Of a stretch of 64,000 nucleotides of DNA, positions 12,897 to 25,865 are shown piece by piece. The notes under the pieces are model-generated. The model saw nothing but the letters and a program-made list of their open reading frames with translations. It was not told where the DNA came from and searched no databases. Each line of letters begins with the position of its first letter. Position 1 is the stretch's first letter. The position numbers were made by a program, and so were the translations under genes. The stretch is from Adiantum capillus-veneris (Eukaryota; Streptophyta; Polypodiopsida; Polypodiales; Pteridaceae): contig CM043966.1 in NCBI GenBank assembly GCA_014529385.2, positions 108,300,087 to 108,364,086 on the forward strand, in the 5' to 3' direction.

Positions 12897-14732
12897 CTAA
12901 TCATTTGCCGCACTGTGAGTATTCCTTTTAAAAAATTTGCACCATCCTCGAGGATCATAGGGAATATACAATAATTTCCAATCATTACAGCATAAGCATA
13001 AATTAACCCATAAATCATTATTCAAACCGCCTGGATCATATGGCATATAAAGTAACTGACAGCAATCATATCTAGCATGATAACCTCCTGGGTCATAAGG
13101 CAGTAGAAAATCATATTTCAAGTATATTACATCTCCACAAACTTTCTCATAGCATAGGAACAAAAAGTCCCAAATTTCCATCATACCAGAACCCAAAGGC
13201 AAAATGAATTCAATCACTATGGTTTCCAAAATATCAATCTGCATTTGTGAGTCATTGAATGTCATCACTTCATTTGATAACACAAATGCAGCATGGCTGC
13301 CTTCTCTAGTAGGAACAAACTCCTCTAGAGCCTAATCCAAAAGAAACATAAGCTCTTTATCATATGTTGTAGGATGTTCTTCACTACTCTTGTCACAAGG
13401 AACTCAAAATTCCTCTAGCGCATCATCAAGTAGATCCATAAGATCCATATCTTCCTCCTTGGAAGAACCACCTAGTTTCTGACTATCACAGGAAACCTCA
13501 TCGCTTGTTTCATACATAGGCACGAATTGTTCTGGCAGCTTCACACTCCCATTCAAATATCTTTCCACTTCGATAGCACACGTCTTAGCATGCATTACAA
13601 AGATAGCATCAATTTCTTTTTCCATAGCATCATCATAGCAAACCCTGTAACTTGTAGCAGTCATAGACTGATCATCATCCATCACCCCCTCTGAATATGC
13701 ATCTCCATAATCATAATCTTTGTCTTGGTTCACATCAAATACATATGGTTGAGCATCAAATACATCTACATCATCACCAGTGTCCTGAAATGCAGCCATA
13801 GACATGAAACCCTCTTGTATAGCATCATCCAAAATAATTGCTTTTGCATGTAATGGTGCATAAGCATTCTCTTCATGTTCTACACCCAAAGAGCACTCCA
13901 AATGGGCATCCGCATCACATATTGAATCTGACAAACATGTTTCTTGATCACTGCTAGCAACTATGCTTGTATGCAAACCATGTACTGGCTTTGAGAAACC
14001 TGCTTCCTCATTTATGTCACTTTGAGAGGATATGAATGCATGATTAGCATCCATAGAGTCATATCTGCTTTGGAATAAAGAAGACAATCCCAATCGAGCA
14101 TAAACAGTATCTACTATGAAATCATCATCTGCATGCAATAATGTCTCGTCTTCCAGAATACATGCATCAATAACAGATTCTAGCTTAGCATTTTCTTTGG
14201 CTTTACTTCTTGCAGAAATATGCTCCCAGAATTCATCATAATTAAGGATCTGCATCTGATCCCCTTCACCTTTACTGAAGACAACCTGGTTTCGTTCAGT
14301 AATCTCCTTTATGTCCCGATCTAGAATCCTTGAGCTTTCGTAAATAAATTCCTCTGCAAAATACTCCCACCGTGTGGGATATTCTTCTGCCAGTTCTTGA
14401 ACCTGCTTTTTAAAATCCGAGTTTACAGCCTCTTCAAAAGCTGCAATCATTCAATCTTCTGGAACATTTCGGCTCTTCATCTTAGCTTTGTAACATGCAA
14501 TAAAACCTTCTGGATCATATCCCTAAAAAATATAATACTGCTCCCGAACAACATCAAGTGCTAGCTCTACAACATCATCAATCTTCTTTTTTAACTGCAC
14601 GGCTTTCGCTTCCTACAGACATCCCTGAACTAATTCCATCATTTTAGGAAAATCTGCAACTGCTAGATTTTTATCAAATTTATTGGCACTGAAATCGTCA
14701 ATAAACTGCTTTAATTGTTCTATCATCTCCAT
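12897..14732 (-). pseudogene. Gag-like protein of the tandem element, copy 2 (stops and frameshifts)
   Basis: Homologous to copy 1 through its whole length. ATG at 14732. It is broken near 14620 and 14530, again by a stop at about 14450, and by further stops between 13283 and 13404. Copy 2 keeps the C-terminal tail lost by copy 1: LLPYDPGGY, LLYMPYDPGG and LLYIPYDPRG spaced by about 22-26 residues, ending at 12897. A fourth PFDPxGY motif lies just downstream in another frame. Function of the tail is unknown. Confidence 0.6.
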
Positions 14733-14777
14733 CTTCACCTGCCACCCCGGCTCATTTCGCGTCGGGTTCACCAAAGA

Positions 14778-15616
14778 TGTCGGGGGATATGTGTTCGCTA
14801 CGTGAGCCGGGCAGGCGCCGGGCCTCTGGCTGTGGGAGGTGTGAAAGAGAGAGAACAAGAGACAATGACAGCTCTGCCAATCATCGCAATCATCAATTAA
14901 TTGAATATTACTTTGAGTACAATTTATCCTTAGCCAAGGCGAGCTGTTAACAACGCCATCACTTGGATCATCTGCTAACCAAGAGTTTAAGCTCCCGCTT
15001 TACAGTATTAACCGGGCCGTTAACAACACCGGGGCTTAACAATTAGTCAATCAATCTCTAGTCGATGACGATGATGGTAACTCCCTCATGTCGCTTCATC
15101 TGCTTCGATTGCCCGTGGATTTTGCAGTCTTCAAGTCAGTTCACTGCCTCAATCATCAAGCCTCAATTATTATCGATTATCCTGCAACTTCTTGCTCTTT
15201 ATGCTCTGCACTTTAACTTCCTCCTGCTCTTCAATTGCTATATGATGCTTTAACCCTTGCTTTGCCTGCCTCTTGCTTTCCTCTTGCCTTCTTAATCATG
15301 GCCGCTCATCTTATGCTCAACGAGAGAGATAACTTCATGCTTGTTTATGTATGAGAGAGATTCTTGGTTTTGCTTCTCAAGCATGAGAGCGAGATACTTC
15401 CTTCTTGCTTTATCCTGGTTCTTAGGCACGTTTGAGAGGTAGCCTGCTACCTGCTTCAAATCCTCCCATGCCGGCTTTGCCAGCCGAGGTCTCCTTCTCC
15501 TCTTTTGTTAACTCCCTTCACTTCTTCTTGCCGAGCTCACCTCGCTTTGCCGGTCTCTTTCTCTAGTATAAGGCTCGACTCCTTCTTCTTGCCCCTTCTC
15601 TAGCACGGATCCTTGT

Positions 15617-15676
<60 letters not shown>

Positions 15677-17097
15677 TTTGCTCTTTGATTCGCTCCCTTT
15701 TTGCCTCTTTGCTTGGCTTCTTCTCATGCAAAAGCCCGATGGAGAGAGAGAGCATGCCGTCTCTCCAAGCTTCGAGAGAGAGAGCACACCTCGTCTCCCC
15801 CACTTCGAAAGAGAGAGATACCTATGCTCGAGGTTCCTCCTCTCGTTACCCTATTTCTCCCCTTTCTTTCTTGCTTACCCCGTCTTCCTTATAAAAAACT
15901 TGCAACGACGGCGCCGTTGGTGACGTGGCGCGGAATCGGACGCTATGACGTGGCAGGCTGATTTTCCGACTGCACCAAATCCGGTGGTTTTTGGATCGAA
16001 GGAGGGCGCCTAGGCCTGCTGAGAACTTTCGCCTTCTTCCGCGCGCTCTTCAGAGAAACGCATAGGCGGGCGCAAGCTTTTCTTCTTCCCCTGCGCTGCC
16101 TCCCGTCGCTCACGCCATGGCCAACTCCTTTTTCTTTTGTTTTCCCACATTCTTAACTTTAATTAACCCATTGGGCGGCCTTATTATGCAGGCGGACGGC
16201 CACTGGCCTTTGCTTTTGGGCGGCCCTTGATATTCTTTATGGGCCCTTGGCCTATGGGCGGTTTTAATTGAAGTGGGCGGCCTCGCCATAAGCGGGCGGC
16301 CTAGCCATGGGCTTTGGGCACCACACTTGGCATAAATGTCGGCCAAGGCAATGCTAAGCTTCTCCATTGGCAGTCTTCAGGTACCACATTTGGTATACAT
16401 TTCGGCCAAGGCACCGCCAAGCATCTCTAGTGGGCGGCCACAGCCATTGTAAGGGATGACATGCCGGCCAAAACAGTGCCAAGCACGACTTCTCTTCCAA
16501 GCAGTCCTTGCCAACAATATCATCAAGAAATTTGTTGCCTCTACTGCGTTCAAAACCCTGGCTGCAGGTCAAAATTCCCAAATGGCACTCCGATCGAGCA
16601 GACTGGACTGGTACAGACCCGGCCCCCGCTAAATCTTTAATGACCAATAACTTGGCAACCGTAAACCCGATCACCGATCTGAAAAGATCGACGGGCTCCA
16701 GAAATTGAGCACTTCAGGCCCGTGCATTCATTTCATTTCTGTCACCTAAGCTGTAGTTGCCTAATCCGGTACGGATCTGCAATCGACTCAGCTTCAATAT
16801 GCCATAACTTCTTCACCGTAGCTCTAATCGACGAGCCGTAAAGACAGGCCGGTAGAGCACTTCAAGCACTACAGCTCTCGATCATGATCTCTCATCTGCG
16901 GTCACTACAAGCATACTCATTTTTGGCATCATTGAGGCATCTGTTGGCCCTTCTAAGCCGCATCTGGCATACATTAATCATTAAGCTTGGCCTGTTATCA
17001 AGCCCTGATCACTGGTCACTTAATGTGTAGGCTTCAAAGAAGCTTAGATTGCATCTTCTTGGCATATTTCTTAGCATGGGAGCGGAGCTGCACGACA
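14778..17097 (-). repeat. LTR 3 of the tandem array
   Basis: 2320 bp; the 5' LTR of copy 2 in minus orientation. GA tract at about 15618-15671. It ends GACGACA-like at 17097, after which the sequence no longer matches the internal regions, which marks the array edge. Confidence 0.85.
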
Positions 17098-17189
17098 ACG
17101 GAAGGCTTGCCATTGTGCTAGCGCGTGTCGTTGCCCATGTTGGCATGGCACACAATCACACATTAGTTTACCCGGCCCTAGTTCTCCTC

Positions 17190-17336
17190 GAGTTCACCCC
17201 TTGTTCACTTGGCCCTAGTTCACCCTTAGTTCTCTGGAAAATATGACGACTGAGATTACAGCCGCCTCGCACCCCCAAATTTGGGCCTTAGATCTCCGCT
17301 GAGCCATACCCCATGTCATATAGTTACGAGAGAGGC
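17190..17336 (-). repeat. Right arm of the long imperfect inverted repeat
   Basis: Reverse complement of 5165-5312 with small indels; contains GACGACTGAGATTA and CCCAAATTTGGG. Ends next to a run of C. Supports an older foldback/MITE-like element that received the retrotransposon array. Confidence 0.65.
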
Positions 17337-17341
17337 CCCTT

Positions 17342-17369
17342 CCCCCCCCCCCCCCCCCCCCCCCCCCCC
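17342..17369. repeat. Poly-C run of 28
   Basis: A pure C homopolymer; its exact length may be affected by sequencing. Confidence 0.9.
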
Positions 17370-17639
17370 AAAAATGGGCTCACGTGGCTTTTGTGAATTT
17401 GTACTATAATATAAGGTGGATAGGGTCTCCCCCTCCCCCCCCTGTCTCTCTTCATCGACATGAAAGCTTGCAATCCTAGAAAATATAAAAAACTTTTGCA
17501 AAAGCAATAACATTCCTAAAACAAAGGTAAACAATTTGGAAGGGTCAAACTAGAATTTGAAAAGTCAAGGGTGTTTAGTAATACCAGTTGAATTAAAAAT
17601 TTACATATATAAAAGTTCATTGATCAGTATAGCTTTAGA

Positions 17640-18510
17640 TTTGCTAGACAAAGGTTGGTTGCCCCTCTCTGAATCCAGGTTCGAGTGGAAGGCATAGCGG
17701 TGGCCTAAGAACATACATTTGCTTAAACCTCAAACCAAGGATGTGTACAACACCCTAATGTTCTCGATTGATTGGTTTTCCCCACTGAACAAGAAGTGGG
17801 CAAGCAATAGACGGAATCAAGATGGGGGACATTCACGAAGAACATTTGGTCTCCTCAATTGCCACTTGCGATGAAGGTTTTTTCTGGAAGGGTCTTTGGG
17901 GTACCTTACCTACAGGGGTGAAGATACAAGCTAGAGATATTGGTACCGATAGATGCCTACAATGTAGACCAGCTAGTGAGGACCTCCCATACCTTTTCAA
18001 GGAGTGTCCAACTATAAGTGGCATGGCGGGAAAGATTTGCAAATGGATTCAAAAGACGTGGAAGATAGGGTTCTTCAAGAGCGATCTCTTCCTAGGCGTG
18101 ATGGTTTTCAAGAGCCAAACACTACTTATCAACACATAATTGTCAGATTCTTCTAGTTCAAACACATATGGAAGGCCAGGAACTGTAAGCTATTTGAGAA
18201 CACTTGAAAACAACTAGGTTCACTGAAATTGTACAAGAAAGTAGGGAAGTGTTTATTGCCATAGGGAAACGAATGAACTCCGATGAGTGGAATAGGGCAA
18301 TTGATGCCACAATGTTTGGATAGATGTTTGGGTCATTTCTCAAGTAGAGGTCCTTTTCAAAGGGCCATGGGGTGGCTCCCTTGTCAGCCGATGTATCTAT
18401 GGGTGCTGGGAGACATCATCGCTCGCCTGGAGCATGATCAAAAGTTGTAATTTTTTGGTTAAGCTAATATAATACACTCACCATTGTGAGTTTTGCAAAA
18501 AAAAAAAAAA
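17640..18510 (+). pseudogene. 5'-truncated LINE remnant (RT zinc-binding domain and poly(A))
   Basis: The open part at 17822-18139 contains WGTLPTGVKIQAR, RCLQC and DLPYLFKECP, the layout of the zinc-binding domain (zf-RVT) at the C-terminus of plant L1-type LINE polyproteins. Downstream text (IWKARNCKLFEN) fits the usual tail. The remnant ends in a 14-A run at 18497-18510, as expected for a LINE 3' end. The endonuclease and RT are gone and the frame is interrupted by stops. Target-site duplications were not found. Confidence 0.75.
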
Positions 18511-19198
18511 CATCATATCAAAGAGAGAGTGGCCTTTTGACGACAAAAGCCTTGACAAAGTATGTAGGTTTCAATAATGCAACAGAACATTTATGATGAT
18601 TACCATGCCTAGCACTCTTAGCCTTGAGCCTACATAAGTCTTGCATGGGCGCATTTGAGGCAAGGGAAATGAGGAGAGTTTGCAGGTGTGGACAATGTAT
18701 GAACAATTGGTAACCACCACATGGAAGGGGGTAATCGTAAAAGTGACGATGAAGTGATTGATTCGATTGCGCCATTGTCATGCACACAGGGGTGCTTGGA
18801 TTTTGTGTTTGTTTTGCAATTGCACCTGAAAGAGGTACAGTTAGTGGGGGAGTAAACTCAAAACAGTTACCTCCCCAATGTGTGGAGGTACCCATAGATG
18901 CTCTACGAAGCGCATTATGTGGAGCTGCATGTCCATTGTGGCAATGAGGCCCGTCACGTCAATGGCTCATCATCAACAAAAAGAAGCAAGAAGACTGCTC
19001 TCGCTAGCCAAAACTGATGTTCTAGGGTCTAAAAGGTTGGATACATGTAAGACAAGGGAAACTAGGGTCTGAGAGTCCACCACCCAACCACCCTTTATAT
19101 AGGCAAGCCCCTGGCCCTTTGCCCTGTTGGACTCCTCGTTCCACACCGCCTAGCCCGGCCCTGCCCTTGTCTTGTTTGGCCTTGCCGGTGTTCTGACA
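18511..19198 (-). repeat. LTR of a decayed minus-strand Ty3/gypsy element (left edge uncertain)
   Basis: On the minus strand the LTR begins TGTCAGAACACC at 19198, directly after a G-rich PPT (AAGGGGGGAATAA). A TATATAAAGG box lies at about 19093-19102 on that strand. The other end is not resolved; the LINE poly(A) at 18510 is the limit. Confidence 0.6.
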
Positions 19199-19400
19199 TT
19201 ATTCCCCCCTTAAGAAGAGTTTTCGTCCTTGAAAACAAAAGTGGCAAGGTTCTTCTTAAGAACACTAATTTTTTCTCAAGTGGCATCCTTCATGGATCCA
19301 GCTGTTTGGTTGACCGAAACACGGGTCCGCAGGAGGTTCAATGAAACCAAGAGTAACATCTTGATTTTCCACATTGTTGTCCATTTGCAACCATCTAGTG
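19199..19400 (-). pseudogene. C-terminal end of a Ty3/gypsy polyprotein (remnant)
   Basis: On the minus strand, broken frames give DATWEKISVLKKN followed by TFVFKDENSS and then the PPT. This matches the end of a chromodomain-type pol protein (W/E-containing chromodomain tail, then FEDExS before the PPT). Stops and frame changes make it non-functional. The rest of the element is not recognisable upstream. Confidence 0.55.
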
Positions 19401-22400
19401 TGTAGACTCCATTTAGAATGCACATGAGCATGCTAAACGAGTTATCACGACAAAGATATACCTGAAAGAGTATCGCTTTTCACTTTTTGTGAAAGTAATT
19501 TGCTGACCTAAATCATCAGCCAAGTGTGTTCTCAAATTTCATCAGTAAACAACCCACCCTAACGACTGTCAAGGTTGAGAACCTGACTTATACATGAAGA
19601 GACTACCAAGTCGCAACATGCATTAACTGATAGTAAGTAAACTCCAAGAAGAGCAATAAATGCTTACTAATTGGATCGCATGGTGCTAATGTACGCACTT
19701 GCATATCCTTTAGCACAAGATTACACTTTGTAATCTGCATATCCCCTTGGATAAGTGACAGTACTGAGGTGTGTTTTCCCCACGGTTTACAGCCAGACTT
19801 TCCAGATGCCTGGTAAACGGGATAACAATATCGTACCACATTGCTGAAGAATCAACAATGGAATGAATAACCCTCGTGTTTAACTTGAAAAATCTACAAG
19901 CCTCCAAACTGAGCCATGACCTCTATTGGTGATTACTAGACCTAAAAAGTGATCTCATAGAGATACTGCACTTAGAGTGTAAAATGCTTCATAAGCAAGA
20001 ACTTGAGGAATATGCATGCCGTTCCAAATCAGCCTTTTCTAAACACTAGGGCCCATAACACCTAGTGTGCATGCATTTAGCAAAAAACAGACACGAACCT
20101 GTATATCCATGGTGATTCTTGCCAATACTTATGGCAAATGTGATGTGCCTAGCACACATTAAAAAGGAATGTAAATAGTTCTAAAAAGAAACTAAATACT
20201 TTCAATTGCAACCTTTTGCAAGCCTTGCTGAAACGTCTGAACCATAATAGAAGGTGAAACATTGATCACTTCTAAGTACAAACAATGAAACTTTTTCATT
20301 AACAATTTAGAGACTTCCTATATGTATAAAAAACCATCTGTAATGTTGTTTAGCAATACTTGTACCTGGACAAGTCATTCTAAGTATCCGACAATTTCTG
20401 GCCACGAAATTTCTCCTGATATATCGTGCTAAAAATGGACTAGAAAACAGATGTGATTAGCGCCTAGGGACTTTGTCGTGACACATTTTTGAAATAGTGG
20501 GCACCAGTGTCAGTCCCAGAGACTCATATCCTCCACATGTGGAATATGTCTCTTGTAAGAATGTATAAAAAAGAACATTCTTCAAGTACAAGATGTACTT
20601 GTGCGTTGAGATATTTGCAAACACTCTACGACAGGAGTGAGAGGGACCCTCATTATCCTTGCTCCACACTGGCTAAACCGAAGTCCTTGAGTCCCTAGAC
20701 CATGTTGTATCCCATGTGACAACATGTGCCAAATCGAATCCTACAAATGGATTCATAAAAGCATAATGTACATTGGACAGTACGGCCCAAAATACATGTT
20801 TTGACATGCCCTTGGCATGGCCCTGAAATAGTCAAGCGTATTTAAACAACTTGAAACACCCAAGCAATGCATACTAAAAACTGGAATAACACCACATCAA
20901 TAGATGTGTACCTAGAGATTGAACTAAATGTTCACTTACCCGTATTCAAATGCAGAGGAGTACATCTCCCATGTGTGAACAAACCAAGCGACATTGTTTT
21001 GGAAACCCTGGGTGTCGCCGTCACAATCCAAACCCGTTGGGTAAAACCTACGTAGTCCAACCACTTGGTAAGACCCTTTATGAAAACTGCTCAACTAGCA
21101 AGTAAGGGTAACCATCATAGTTAACCGTGTACAAAATGATGATAATCATCTTGAAAAGTTGTAGTTGTCCAGTACCCCCTGGTAGATTGCGGATTTCTTT
21201 CCTTGAAAGTGCAACGGAAATAGATCAAACTATGATCCTCAATGCCTATGGGGTGACTTAGTAAGCATCCATGGGATCGTATCCCAAAACAGTATGTCCA
21301 TAGACACTCCGTAGTGCTATAAAAGGGGCTGGAAAACAACAAAAGTGAAATTCCTAGCTCTTATGGACAGCCATGCTGTCTCAACTGATTGTTGCATCGA
21401 TACTCTTTAGTAGAGATCAGCTGCTGTGAGTTGAAGATTATCAAAAACTCAACTTGAGTGTCGCACTGAAAACATGTAGTGCAAAAATGACACCCTAGAC
21501 ATTCGTAATGACAAGATTCTTGCTTGTCCAGTAACGTCGATGTGTACTTCCTTGTAGAGCTGTTCGATCTTGAGAACAATTATCCAAGGAATACCAACAA
21601 TTGGGTCTTACCCAAGATCTGAAAATGGCTTCTTAGCCAGCCTGTGTGTGGCTCATAGCTCTTACGACAATTAGTGTTCCATCCATAAACCGATGATAAC
21701 TAATGTGAATGGCATCTTTGCCAATTTCTAGCTGAGAGTTGGAGCACCTTGGCTCATGCTGACTCCCAAACAAAACATGTAACAAAAGCTTCTTAGAAAG
21801 TTTTCATTATTCTTGAGAGAAATAAGAGAAAGAGAGAGAAGAAGAGCATGCTGGGCCGAGGAACTTTCCTTAAATTTCTAGTGTGTGTGTGCTTAGAATG
21901 TGTGCTCTTAGATATCTTATGCCTGACTGGCAGCTTATCCTATAAGCATGCAACAATCTGCCTGTATAATGCTGTCATCGAGAGAGGAAAGAGAAAAAAC
22001 AAGCCACAGCTTGACCCACTTACCATGTATGGGGTCGTGACTTTACAAAAATGACTTAATATGGCACTTCGCCTGTGAAATAAGTCGAAAATATAGGTTC
22101 TTTTTAGTATTGTTGTAAACAATCCCTTTTTTAGGATGTCCAAACAAGTTGCAAGTGTGATAGCGGAAGCGTAATTCACGAGGCAGTAGAAGTGAATCAA
22201 CCTAAGTAGCATGCCTTGCATCCCGTCTGGTAAGCCCTTGCGGAGAGTGATGTCCTTAACCGTGAGAACCAAAACCATAAGTGCCTTGCATAGTTTAGAC
22301 TGGTAGGGATTCGGTGAGTTGATATTCCCTATTTTGCCATTTCCCCAAAGCCTTGCTGCATATAAAATTGCCAAAGCACTTTGCTTTGCACAATGACAGT

Positions 22401-23112
22401 AATTGCCAAGTAAAGTGTAAACAGGAAAAAACAAGAAAAACTTAAACTTGGCTAACCTGGTCGTTGTTGCTGCAACCAATCGTCATGAAAGTTGGGAGGA
22501 AAACTCATTCCAAAACGGCCCAAATCCATATCTGCACAGACGCCCTTGTATGTCTTACACCTGTCTGGTATATAAGGCCATAACCTGCAAAATTGAATCC
22601 ACCTGCAAACACCTTGCCTATTCCTTCCCCATTGTGTATGCTCATAACATATGCCAAACGTGACCAACTTCAATGCAAGATGTAGAAATTGAAGCCTTGC
22701 TTTGTAGAACTCTGTCTGGCCTCATTGCCAACAAATGCTATTGACGACAGATGTCATAGCAAAGGGAGACGACCTTGTCGTTCATGCACAAAAAATCGAC
22801 CTTGTCTACTTGTATGCGTGAGTCTAATCGCTATGTCAAAAATCTATGCTAGTAGCATCATAGTAAACGTAGACATTCAACAAATACTTACCATTTGCAT
22901 CATTTGTTTAATGCATGCCATGCTGCATTGATTCTTGCCTGTACTGGTATGCCACAGGTCCTGCTTGAACAGCCTGATATTTAGCTGTAACAAATTTACC
23001 TGGAAACTAGCTCCCCTTCTATCATAAGGAAGAGTCTCAAATCGTGCTTTTAGCAAAAAAATTAAATGAAGATAAAAATTAATCGCAAACATTAATCCCC
23101 AGGTCATGGTAC
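19401..23112. other. Unassigned sequence, probably old repeats
   Basis: About 3.7 kb without a recognisable gene or element. The longest frame is on the minus strand at 21940-22479 (179 residues, hydrophobic C-terminal half); it shows no motif I know and may be chance. Confidence 0.4.
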
Positions 23113-24727
23113 TGATAGCCGTTTTTCGGCTCTCCGTATTTGCCATAGTGAGTTATCCCACCCTACAAAAAATCACCTAAACACTGTGGCTATTCTTAAC
23201 TTTTCATTGTACATAGGCGTGTGTGAGTTAGGGGACTTTTCCCATATTTTCTTAAAAAACCCTCAATTAGCTAGTCACTGGGCTAGTTGAGCCAAAAAAA
23301 CAAAAAAATAAAAAAATAAAAGTGTATTATGACCTCTTTGTGTGTAAATATTTCATTGTATATATGGCCTAAATATAGGGATTTTTTATAATTATTTTGG
23401 TATTTTATTTAAATATTTCTACTTAGGTGTGTGTTTTATTAAACCTATGTACACCTTCTTTCATCCTCTTACACCATAAGTATATTTTTTGCCAATATGT
23501 ACATACTCTAACCTTATATTTTTTCTTTAAACAAATCACTCCCACATTTTCACCCTCACCGTCGTGAAAACAAAAAATTCATTTCTACTCATTGGTCACG
23601 TTTATTATATTATTTACTTGCATACCTTTTCCTCTTTCACCCAAAATAATTCAAAGAGGGACCATATCATATGATTCCAATATCTTTTCATATCCATAAC
23701 TCCTCCATATTTTTATTATTATTTTTACTCATTATTCTAACACCATGTGCTCATTGAGCTAAAGTCCATGAATAGTCCATACACTAGTCCCACCATGTAT
23801 ATATTTCTTTATTCACCAATAATCCTCCTCCATGCATGGGTCAAGGGCAACTTGGATGCTTTGTATTATGATATGACAAAGGAGGGGCTCACTCTTGGAT
23901 GCATTGTACAAATTCAACAAAGGAGGGGGCCACTAAAAGACTTTTGTAGGCATAAAAACAGACTTGTTGGTGAGAATTTTGGCACCTATCTCCACTCCGA
24001 ATTTGGAGCGGTGGTCAAAAGAGAAAATGTAGCCCACGCTTTGAATAATTACCTCAAATTGTTTCATGATTTTTGGAGTAACCACCGGTGAGCTATGATT
24101 TTTTGAGTGGACCCCAATCTGCCCACTTTTCTCACAAGTAGCCCATAGTCTTCTCTCACCTCTTTCCACACTTCTACACACACACACACACACACACACA
24201 CATTCCTCTCAATCCCTCACTCAAACCTGCACTTTCGATGGTTTCTCTCACCTTCTTCACCATTAACCTCCCCTCTTACTTCCATAGCTCTCATATGAGC
24301 TCTCCATGTACATACACCATCTCTATGCCTCTCTCTATTATCTCCAAAGTACAATTCCATCTTACTCCTTATATATATACATACATTCAACATGTGTACC
24401 ATGATTAACCTCTGCAAATCAAGAGATCTCATCAACGGAATTACCATTTTCATCACGATAATCAACCTTGGCGGCAGTGGCGTAAAGAAGGGAAGACGAA
24501 GAAGAAGATCGATAGTCATTTTGACAACCTAAACAAGTAAGTCCAAAACTTCTTCAAGCTTCATCATCACAAGGATTTGCTCACTTCATTCAACCATCCA
24601 CCTCATTCTACCCATTGTAAATGTAACATTAACTTTCTAGTGATTACTAACACTAACCACTAACATACTAACACAAAATAGCATTGACCTAACCATAAAA
24701 GACACCTCACCTCAAGACATGTATAGT

Positions 24728-24772
<45 letters not shown>

Positions 24773-25788
24773 TACTTACTTTCACCTTATCTACCATCAA
24801 TAATGCTCTCTTTTGAGCCCACACCCATGACTCAAGCAGACAAAGAAGGCCAGCAATGTTTTGATATTCAAAAAAATCATAATCCTGATTTGTTAGCTTG
24901 TAAATTAGGATTTTCAATAGTCTTAATGAGAGGTCTCCAACCTATAAATAGGCCCCTCTCCTTCTTGTAAAACAACCTCCAACATCTCACATAGCACCCC
25001 AACACTCTATGCGTGAGGAGAGACTTAGGTGTAGCAACCGCTTGTGAGCTTCACTCTTGGTGTGAGAGAAGCCTTCAAGCTACACATTGCAAGTGAGAGA
25101 GCGTGAGTTCCACAAATCTCAAAACCACTATTGTATATGCTCTTTCATCATCAATAAATTGAGGTTTGGTGCATCAAAGGCGTGATTCGGCGTTCACATC
25201 TTCGTCCTCCCATTTGTGCAATACGGTTTGGTGAATTCAAGGTGACTTGTGTATTTTGAGTTTTTATCGGTTGATCGTGATTTTAGAAAGTGTTTTAGTG
25301 TGTTTTTCATTCCAGTTTTGTGTCCATTGTAAGAGGGTATTGTGGTGAGAGGTCTCCCACACCCTAAGACAATGTGTGTGTGTTTTGGCATTGTTTAGCA
25401 ATCACTAAGCATTGAGTGAGTTTTGTACAAGTTCTACGATATCATCATAACGAACCATCTCCATTTGCAAGTCACAAATAAGGTATTACACAAGATCCAT
25501 ACCTCTCTCTCTTCCCTTTGCTCTAGCTCTCTCTGGTCCATTTTGTTCGTGTCATGGTGTGAGGTTGCTTGTGTGTGTTGTGTGGTGCATCTTCTTGGTT
25601 GTGCCAAAATCTCTCTTGCGTCCTAGTTCGCATACCATAACTAGGTGGTGCCCCTATCTTGTTTGGGTTTGGCTATGGGTTTGTTGTTGTGTTGTGCTTG
25701 TGGTTGCCCCAACCCCAATTGAACAGCACGGGAGCCTTGAGGGGTGTTTAGAGGTTGCCTTTCTTGTTGCCCGCCCCAGACCGTCTCA
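23113..25788 (+). repeat. 5' LTR of element 1
   Basis: Starts TGATAGCCG; end placed at CTCA before the PBS-like TGGTGCCCCCAC (25793). The last 10 bp differ from the 3' LTR, so the end could be about 25778. Contains a (CA)n tract at 24176-24202 and a (CT)n tract at 24730-24771. The LTR pair is almost collinear with few differences. Confidence 0.85.
24943..24950 (+). promoter_or_regulatory. TATA box in element 1 5' LTR
   Basis: TATAAATA followed by a C-rich stretch; the same box is at 33534-33541 in the 3' LTR. Placed as expected for the U3 promoter. Confidence 0.6.
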
Positions 25789-25865
25789 ATTTTGGTGCCC
25801 CCACGGAGGACGAGCGGTTGTGTAAGCATACACAAGGTAAGTCTTCAAAAACTAGTTGTGTTTAC

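Larger units (their letters stand above)
5389..17097 (-). mobile_element. Tandem array LTR-internal-LTR-internal-LTR of a gag-only LTR retrotransposon
   Basis: Three direct LTRs of one element alternate with two internal regions of about 2.5 kb, all in minus orientation. Each LTR starts TGTCGGGGGATATG and ends (G/A)ACA on the plus strand. On the minus strand each left-hand LTR-internal junction shows a PBS-like TGGTGAACCCGACG, and each right-hand one a purine-rich PPT (GAGGGGGTGGA) before LTR TGTCGTGATG or its variant. The only coding capacity is a Gag-like protein; no RT, RNase H or integrase is present, so movement would need a helper element. Such gag-only elements are known in plants (TR-GAG type). 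The shared middle LTR implies unequal recombination between two copies. Left 5 bp (CACGT) and right 5 bp (ACGGA) are not a clean target duplication. Confidence 0.85.

Noticed and set aside
21940-22479. Minus-strand ORF of 179 residues in unassigned DNA
   Set aside because: No family likeness, no supporting context; retained only as a note in the region entry.
24176-24202. Cys-Val repeat ORFs in (CA)n tracts
   Set aside because: Microsatellite translation artefact.
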